This document shows positions 58,640 through 64,000 of a DNA stretch of 64,000 nucleotides, piece by piece. The DNA is taken from contig CALULI010000006.1 in NCBI GenBank assembly GCA_944321455.1, positions 62,001-126,000 on the forward strand. Reading direction: 5' to 3'. The stretch comes from an uncultured Eggerthellaceae bacterium. Lineage in GTDB: Bacteria; Actinomycetota; Coriobacteriia; Coriobacteriales; Eggerthellaceae. Within the stretch, counting starts at the first letter, position 1; the number at the start of each line of letters is the position of its first letter. Made by a program: the position numbers and the translations under genes. The notes below the pieces were generated by a model. The model ran no database searches. It was not told the DNA's origin and saw only the letters and a list, made by a program, of their open reading frames with translations.

Positions 58640-60832
58640 TTAGCGAATCTTGCTTTTACGACGGGCAATAAGAGACACTGCCGCAGACCCAACAAGAACA
58701 CTGAGGGTAAGCGGTATAGCTACCTGAGAATCGCCCGTATGAGGAAGACCTTCCTTATTGTCAGATGATCCAGCAGTATCAGATTGCTGGTTATTGCCAC
58801 TGGGATCATCTTCACTTGGGACAACAGGTTCATCACTTGGATCGTCGGGATTTCCAGGATCAACAGGCTCCTGCACAGGATTCGAAAAAGCCTTGATGGT
58901 CAGATTGCCAATTGCTTCGTTTTGCACAATGGTAGCTGGATCAGAACTATCGCGAACAGTTGGCGCGTTAGCAGCTTCGCCCGCAGGATTACCCGCAGCT
59001 TCGCCGTCTCCTGTTTCACCTTCCAAGCTTGCGGCAATATCAGCCACATCTACCCAGACGTCTTCATCGCCCGCTTTCATTTTCAGGAAGCTTTCCCCTT
59101 CGCCAACATAAAGCTGAGCAGGATACACGTAGGGTTTTTCTATTATCTGATACGGAATATCGTTGTCCGTCAGCGTAATTTCCACGCTATACGTTGAGTC
59201 TGCATCAATCGCCACTGCTTCATCAAGAGCAACGGTATACCAACCAAAACGACCCAGCTGAAGGGTTTGTTCGTGCGCTAACGTGCCGCTTTCAGGATTG
59301 TTTGGATCCTCAAGATTGGTGTAAACCTTAATGTTCACATCGGTGTTGTCATACATGGTCCACAGTCCAACCGCTTCAAGGGTTTCTGCCTGATCAACGC
59401 TAAACACGTTTGCGCCAGAAGAAAGCGATTGCCCCGCCTCTCCATACGAAAAAACATCTCCTACGGCCGCATCATACTGATGGACTATCTCATATTCTTT
59501 TTCTCCATCAGTGGTATCTTCGAGTGCCATTACGGATGGCGAAGATATGGTTTTCTCATAGTAGGAAAGATAGAATATGCCGTCGTCGCCCATGTTGAGC
59601 GACTTTCCTTCAGCGTTAGTCGCTGATGTGCCGTACGAATTTTTCATGATCCAGGCACCATCGCCTTTAGGGACGATGTAGTTGGTTCCCTTGTATTCTT
59701 CAACAGTAGCAATATCTTTGTCGTACGCTTTTTCTGACCCATCGTCATTTAAAAGCGGTGTTGCAAAATTCCAACGAGAATACGTATCATCCCAGCCCAC
59801 TGCTAGAACCACATGATTAACTTGCTGGCTGACCGTCCCTTCTCCGTTTACATCATCCGCATCGTAAATCCAGTAATTTGGCAAGAGAACGTAGTCTTCC
59901 GAAGCATATTGAGGATCTTCCTCGCGGGGAGACGCATGATAATACGGCGAAGAAGCCTCAGCGGTGTAGTAGAGGAAATTAAACGCGCCTTCATCGTGAA
60001 TTGCCTGTTTTAATTCCTGTACAGCGGCCATTGATGTTTCGTCGTTCCAAGGACGCTCAACCTTCCTTCCGTCTTCACTAATGTTAATAACAGGCGTAGG
60101 TTCATGAAGCGATACTGCATGATCAAGCCTCAACTCTGACGAATCATAGTTCTCGGCAACACTTTCCGCAGATTTCCTGCAGCCATTAACAAAGCCATCA
60201 AGGCTTGCATAAGGAGCATATGCAGCAGAAGAAAAGGTACCTTCATCAGAAATACCTTTGCCTGCCGCTAACGTGCTCGTAGCAAAAAACCAATTTCCTG
60301 GCGTTAGATACCCATAAGCATTGTCAAAGGTCATATAAGAGTCGTTATCAGACGCAATAATTTCTTCACCGTCAAGCGTTCCGTCTTCGGTGCGGCCATT
60401 AAAGGTGCCATACACTACCTGAGCTTCTGCATAATTAGGCTCCGAACTAACAGGATCACTTACCTGTTGCTGCTTAAGCGCTGCTGACTCCAGGGAACCT
60501 ATTGCAGCAAAAGTCCAGCACGATTGCGTACTGCCTTGAAACTTAACTTCCGTATAGGGAGCCGTGTAGCTTTCAGGAAGATCGCTCAAGGTTTGCACAC
60601 CCGACGCAATCCCCCTGTTGATAAGTTGCACATACCCCTCTTCGTTCACGAACCAGCGCTCATCTTGCGAATCTTCGAAAATCTGAACAAGATTAAGCGC
60701 CTCATCAAGCGCGGCTTCATAGCGAGGATCTTCGGCAGGATCAGCCGATGCAAGTGATGGAGACAGCGCCACGGCAGGAACCAGCGCAGCGACCACCAAA
60801 ACTGAAGTAAATTTCTTTGCGATGCTTTTCAC
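58640..60832 (-). CDS. sortase-anchored papain-like (C1) cysteine protease
   Basis: This 730-residue exported protein has a signal peptide (AALVPAVALSPSLASA|DP, cleavage near 30). A C1A-type protease domain follows, with catalytic C105 in GSTQSCWTFAAIGSLE, His near 339 in QVNHVVLAVGWDD, and Asn near 397 in WIMKNSYG. A C-terminal beta-rich lectin-like region lies at about 430-600. A Pro/Asp/Glu linker, then LPHTGD, a hydrophobic helix and RRKSKIR form a sortase signal. Such lectin-domain C1 proteases are surface enzymes of Gram-positives; substrates are unknown. The gene is monocistronic or leads the DUF2130 gene (24 bases). ATG with GAGGAGAC upstream. Confidence 0.92.
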   Translation of the reverse strand: MKSIAKKFTSVLVVAALVPAVALSPSLASADPAEDPRYEAALDEALNLVQIFEDSQDERWFVNEEGYVQLINRGIASGVQTLSDLPESYTAPYTEVKFQGSTQSCWTFAAIGSLESAALKQQQVSDPVSSEPNYAEAQVVYGTFNGRTEDGTLDGEEIIASDNDSYMTFDNAYGYLTPGNWFFATSTLAAGKGISDEGTFSSAAYAPYASLDGFVNGCRKSAESVAENYDSSELRLDHAVSLHEPTPVINISEDGRKVERPWNDETSMAAVQELKQAIHDEGAFNFLYYTAEASSPYYHASPREEDPQYASEDYVLLPNYWIYDADDVNGEGTVSQQVNHVVLAVGWDDTYSRWNFATPLLNDDGSEKAYDKDIATVEEYKGTNYIVPKGDGAWIMKNSYGTSATNAEGKSLNMGDDGIFYLSYYEKTISSPSVMALEDTTDGEKEYEIVHQYDAAVGDVFSYGEAGQSLSSGANVFSVDQAETLEAVGLWTMYDNTDVNIKVYTNLEDPNNPESGTLAHEQTLQLGRFGWYTVALDEAVAIDADSTYSVEITLTDNDIPYQIIEKPYVYPAQLYVGEGESFLKMKAGDEDVWVDVADIAASLEGETGDGEAAGNPAGEAANAPTVRDSSDPATIVQNEAIGNLTIKAFSNPVQEPVDPGNPDDPSDEPVVPSEDDPSGNNQQSDTAGSSDNKEGLPHTGDSQVAIPLTLSVLVGSAAVSLIARRKSKIR

Positions 60833-60999
60833 AAAAGTCTCCTCGCTCTACGGAGCAGCAATGCGTACTAAGGACAGGTAGCGTGCTGGATAATGTCGCT
60901 GTCGTGTGATTACAAACGTAGGACCATTGTATGCGTTATATCCACCTCATGCACTGATATAATAGGAAAACAAACCCTCTACCGTAAGGCAGGACTACT

Positions 61000-61764
61000 A
61001 TGACTGACTCGCTTGTTCTGACCGAAGTAAAAGGCTGCGCTGCCTATGTCACCTTGAATCGCCCGCCCTTAAACATCATCACCATCGAAATGCTTGAGCA
61101 ACTTCGCGATGCCGTTACCTGGGCCTTTGATCAAAAGAAGTCTCTCGTTGTTATCACGTCAAACGGTCGCGCGTTTTCTGCTGGTGTCGATATTGACTCG
61201 CACGAAGAAGAGGCACTGAATTACGCCAACGATGTGCTGCGTGAAATTTTGATCATGCTGTGGACTAACGAAATTCCTGTTATTGCCGCCGTTGATGGGT
61301 ATGCGCTGGGTGGAGGGTGCGAATTAGCCATGTCGGCTGACTTGGTCGTTGGTTCTGAGCGTGCCGAAATTGGCCAGCCTGAAGTAGCGGTTGGTTCTCT
61401 TGCCTGCTTTGGAAGCAGCATCTTGCCGCGCAAAATTTCTCACTCCCATGCCATGGAAGTGTTGCTCACAGGCAAGCGCTTCAACGCACAGGACTGCTAC
61501 CGCATGGGCATGCTGAACGCTATTTTGCCTACCGAAGATTTTGCACAACACGTTGAAGAATACGTTTCACAGTTTGAAAAGCTTTCACCGTTGATGCTTG
61601 CCAAAACAAAGAAGTCCGTCATTGTAGGCGATGTTCCTGACCGCGTGGCAGGTGTTATGGCTATCGACAAAATCAGCCGCGAAGAAGTAACGCCTTCCTT
61701 TGATGCTAAAGAAGGTATGGAAGCCTTTTTCGAAAAACGCGAACCACGCTGGCGCGGCTGCTAG
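61000..61764 (+). CDS. enoyl-CoA hydratase/isomerase family protein
   Basis: A 254-residue crotonase-fold protein. NGRAFSAGVDIDSHE carries the CoA-binding and oxyanion-hole segment (FSAGVDI), and AAVDGYALGGGCELAMSADLVVGSERAEIGQPEV the second oxyanion hole and one catalytic acidic region. It is a complete crotonase of usual length, probably a hydratase or isomerase in acyl-CoA metabolism; the substrate is not evident. No beta-oxidation partners are nearby. It converges on the Trm9-like methyltransferase gene with a four-base overlap. Its ATG follows GTAAGGCAGG. Confidence 0.9.
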   Translation: MTDSLVLTEVKGCAAYVTLNRPPLNIITIEMLEQLRDAVTWAFDQKKSLVVITSNGRAFSAGVDIDSHEEEALNYANDVLREILIMLWTNEIPVIAAVDGYALGGGCELAMSADLVVGSERAEIGQPEVAVGSLACFGSSILPRKISHSHAMEVLLTGKRFNAQDCYRMGMLNAILPTEDFAQHVEEYVSQFEKLSPLMLAKTKKSVIVGDVPDRVAGVMAIDKISREEVTPSFDAKEGMEAFFEKREPRWRGC

Positions 61765-62519
61765 CGCTTTTCAAACACCAGATAGGTATTAAGGTCGTGC
61801 GTTCTGCCGTCAGCGCAGAAGCGCTCCTTTAATACAGCAACATCAGCCACCGCTGCCACCAGATCATCAATTTCACCCTCCGAAAAGCTGTGGCAATAAC
61901 GATACTGATGCTCTTTGTTCTTCCATCCCAAAAGGTAGTCGCCACTGTCTAAGGTTGGAAGGTGCAGATATGCCTTGGCGTCTTCGGTGGTCTTTTGTGC
62001 GCGCGTGGCCATACTTTCGTTTTTCATAAACTGCCAAAGTGAAACCATGACAAGGCCCGACGGGCATGCGGCATCCACTAGCAAGCGAAGCAGACGGGTG
62101 CGATTTTCCGGGCTTGGCACATGGTGAAAAAAGCCAAACGACGCCACTACATCACCCTGAGGAAGCGCAAGTCTGTCCTGAAACAGATCACTCACAATAT
62201 CGCAGGCGTGAAACGTGACCGCATCCTTAGAAGATTTCTGAGCAAGCAGATCAACACAGTTATCAAGTGCGGTAAACGAAAGCGGCACTTCAGGCAGAGC
62301 GCGCGCTAAAAAACGCTCAAAGCGCAAATTGCCACTTGCGACATCAACAACATGCAAGCCCTGAGTGTGGTCATGCGCAGCACCAAGCGCCCCAATCAAT
62401 TTGGCACAGCGATGCCAACCTGGCCAAGGAGCCTGGCGCGTCTCAGAAAATGACGCAGCATTTTCTGCATAAAACGCGGTGTTTAACGCATTGAGTCTTT
62501 CTGCAAGCGATCTATCCAT
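61761..62519 (-). CDS. Trm9/ALKBH8-like class I methyltransferase
   Basis: This 252-residue protein follows the layout of Trm9-type tRNA wobble-uridine methyltransferases. Residues 23-35 read SFSETRQAPWPGW, the F-S-x-T-R-x-x-P-W-P segment of yeast Trm9 and human ALKBH8. FGFFHHVP (128-135) matches the Trm9 VVHHW block. GDYLLGWK (193-200) stands where Trm9 has QDVFVPW, and YRYCHSFSEGEI (206-217) where it has YRYYHLYREGEL. Motif I is VVDVASGN instead of a D-x-GCGxG form. Trm9 turns cm5U34 into mcm5U34 after Elongator acts. It is divergent from an Elp3 gene by 41 bases. The eukaryotic partner Trm112 is not seen here. Confidence 0.78.
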   Translation of the reverse strand: MDRSLAERLNALNTAFYAENAASFSETRQAPWPGWHRCAKLIGALGAAHDHTQGLHVVDVASGNLRFERFLARALPEVPLSFTALDNCVDLLAQKSSKDAVTFHACDIVSDLFQDRLALPQGDVVASFGFFHHVPSPENRTRLLRLLVDAACPSGLVMVSLWQFMKNESMATRAQKTTEDAKAYLHLPTLDSGDYLLGWKNKEHQYRYCHSFSEGEIDDLVAAVADVAVLKERFCADGRTHDLNTYLVFEKR

Positions 62520-62560
62520 CGCTATCCATTGTAGCGTCAGACTTGCTACAATTACTTTTC

Positions 62561-64000
62561 ATGGAAGAGCTTTTGAAAGACATACTTGAAAAATTGCGCT
62601 CGGGCGAACAGCTGGACGCTAAAGAATTAGCAAAGCTGCTCAATCAACACAATCGTGCGTTGGCGCCCGACCAAAAACACTATGCCAAAAAGCGCCTTCT
62701 GCCCTACTACTTCAAAATCAAAAACAATCATCCTGATCAGTGGCAATCGTGGAATGTGAGCCCTGAACTGGAACAACAGCTTATTGCCTTGCTCCAGGTA
62801 AAACCGCGCCGCACCGCATCGGGTGTGGCAACCATTACGGTTATCACCAAGCCAGCGCCCTGTTCCAGCAATTGTATCTATTGCCCTAATGATCTGCGCA
62901 TGCCGAAAAGCTATCTAAGCGACGAACCTGCCTGCCAGCGCGCAGAGCGCAACTGCTTTGACCCCTATCTGCAGGTTGCGTCACGCCTGCGGACCCTCAA
63001 TCAGATGGGTCACGTGACGGACAAGGTTGAGCTTATTGTGTTGGGTGGCACCTGGTGTGATTACCCCAGCGCCTACCAAATTTGGTTTATTACCGAACTC
63101 TTCTGCGCGCTTAATGACGACCAAGCAATTGAAGCGCATGCCCAGAAGCGACGCGACACCTATAAAGCGCTTGGCATAAGCAACAAGCCAAAAGATTGCA
63201 TTGCCCACGTTGCCGAAGAGCAAGAGCGCGTCAACGGCGGAACACACACGTACAACCAAGCAATTAAAACACTCTATACCGAAGACCCTGCATGGACTGA
63301 AGCGGCAACGTTTCAACACGCAACCCTGGATGATCTGAAACGCCAGCACACCCTGAATGAAACAGCAGCACATCGCGTGGTGGGCTTGGTGGTGGAAACA
63401 CGCCCTGACACCATCACACCTGAGCGTCTTTCGCTGCTGCGCACCTTGGGTTGCACCAAAATTCAGATGGGCGTGCAAACGCTTGATCCTGACATCCTGA
63501 AGCGCAACCATCGCAGCATCACGCCTGAGCGCATCCAGCGCGCCTTTGAACTCACGCGCCTGTTTGGCTTTAAGATCCATGCTCACTTCATGGTGAACTT
63601 GCTGGGTTCAACCCCTGAAAACGACAAGCGTGACTACCTGCGATTTGTGAGCGAAAAGCCCTGGCAGCCTGATGAAATCAAGCTCTACCCCTGCGCGCTT
63701 ATTGGACAAACCGCGCTCTGTGATCACTACGATGACGGCACCTGGGTACCCTATGACGAAGAAACCTTGGTAGATGTGTTGGTGGCAGACACCTTAGCAA
63801 CGCCTGCGTATGCACGCATATCGCGCATGATTCGCGATTTTTCCGCCAAAGACATTGTGGCGGGCAATAAAAAAGTGAACCTGCGCCAGCTGGCGGAAGA
63901 GCGCACCGCTACCCAGAGAAGCACCATTCAGGAAGTGCGTCAGCGCGAAATTAGCACATCGCAGATTAATCCTGAAACGCTGACGCTTGATATTGTGCGC
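62561..64000 (+). CDS. elp3: Elp3-like radical SAM tRNA uridine-34 modifying enzyme (3' end cut by window edge)
   Basis: 480 residues are visible. Residues 1-80 form a helical start with a tRNA-binding-like basic patch (KRLLPYY). KPRRTASGVATITVITKPAPCSSNCIYCPN holds the radical-SAM cluster C101, C105, C108 (C-x3-C-x2-C). FDPYLQVASRLRTLNQMGHVTDKVELIVLGGTWCDYP, VGLVVETRPDTI and GCTKIQMGVQTLDPDILKRNHR match Elp3 throughout. DIVAGNKKVNLRQLAEER and VRQREIST reach the junction where the acetyltransferase domain begins. Elp3 loads a carboxymethyl precursor on U34 of tRNA. Whether the acetyltransferase domain is complete lies beyond the window. Starts at ATG, 41 bases from the divergent Trm9-like gene. 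Confidence 0.92.
   Translation, partial: MEELLKDILEKLRSGEQLDAKELAKLLNQHNRALAPDQKHYAKKRLLPYYFKIKNNHPDQWQSWNVSPELEQQLIALLQVKPRRTASGVATITVITKPAPCSSNCIYCPNDLRMPKSYLSDEPACQRAERNCFDPYLQVASRLRTLNQMGHVTDKVELIVLGGTWCDYPSAYQIWFITELFCALNDDQAIEAHAQKRRDTYKALGISNKPKDCIAHVAEEQERVNGGTHTYNQAIKTLYTEDPAWTEAATFQHATLDDLKRQHTLNETAAHRVVGLVVETRPDTITPERLSLLRTLGCTKIQMGVQTLDPDILKRNHRSITPERIQRAFELTRLFGFKIHAHFMVNLLGSTPENDKRDYLRFVSEKPWQPDEIKLYPCALIGQTALCDHYDDGTWVPYDEETLVDVLVADTLATPAYARISRMIRDFSAKDIVAGNKKVNLRQLAEERTATQRSTIQEVRQREISTSQINPETLTLDIVR

Noticed and set aside
62981-63586. 201-residue frame antisense to elp3
   Set aside because: It is a shadow of the strongly conserved Elp3 frame, Cys/Phe-rich and without an RBS.

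Overview
This 64 kb window comes from the chromosome of a Gram-positive anaerobe, most likely an actinobacterium of the class Coriobacteriia. The evidence is composite: two surface proteins carry C-terminal sortase signals, a lipoprotein signal is present, base composition is near balance, Shine-Dalgarno sequences are strong and GTG starts are frequent. The gene set also fits: a PPi-type phosphofructokinase with a class III fructose-bisphosphatase, a DUF3737 protein, a reverse rubrerythrin with flavodoxin, and an Elp3 homologue. The genus cannot be fixed from sequence reading alone. I see no rRNA, tRNA, CRISPR array, IS element or prophage, so this is mostly ordinary chromosome with a few accessory islands.

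Layout. 0-6 kb: end of an MFS transporter, a class II UvrA-like ATPase lacking the UvrB-binding domain, and an SOS-type unit (LexA/DinR box, Y-family polymerase, YolD-like partner). 6-11 kb: a self-regulated flavodoxin-tetR-nitroreductase operon with two matching operators, then mscL, reverse rubrerythrin, an esterase-like hydrolase, crcB and an MBL-fold hydrolase. 11-16.5 kb: a cell-wall-anchored 5'-nucleotidase, PatB-type lyase, DUF3737 and DegV. 16.6-21 kb: a type II restriction-modification pair translationally joined to a LysR gene that diverges from a CMD-cupin gene. 21-34 kb: central metabolism (PFP, FBPase III), transporters (CDF, ClC), regulators (WYL, HIRAN) and a D-aspartate-ligase-like ATP-grasp enzyme. 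34-48 kb: a giant MacB-like ABC protein, thioesterase, MFS-CBS fusion, QueD, AroE, a DJ-1 protein, a LOG-yigZ-FUSC operon and a DUF362-aldo/keto reductase pair. 48-53 kb: a phosphate transporter operon with a candidate PHO box, facing a gene that fuses an XRE repressor domain to an alanine-type aminotransferase. 53-64 kb: amidase lipoprotein, an HD-domain/HelD helicase fusion, DUF2130, a sortase-anchored papain-like protease, enoyl-CoA hydratase, and a divergent Trm9-like methyltransferase / Elp3 pair.

Most interesting. (1) The Trm9-like methyltransferase beside Elp3 looks like a bacterial counterpart of the eukaryotic Elongator-Trm9 route that makes mcm5U34 in tRNA. (2) An HD phosphohydrolase is fused to a HelD-type RNA-polymerase recycling motor. 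(3) The XRE-aminotransferase gene has a perfect internal ribosome binding site and start, so one gene may make both a regulator-enzyme and the free enzyme. (4) Two genes (the cytosine methyltransferase and the 5'-nucleotidase) have no ATG/GTG/TTG start at their proper N-terminus but an ATA codon exactly where the start should be. All functional statements are from reading the sequence and knowledge of families; no searches were run.
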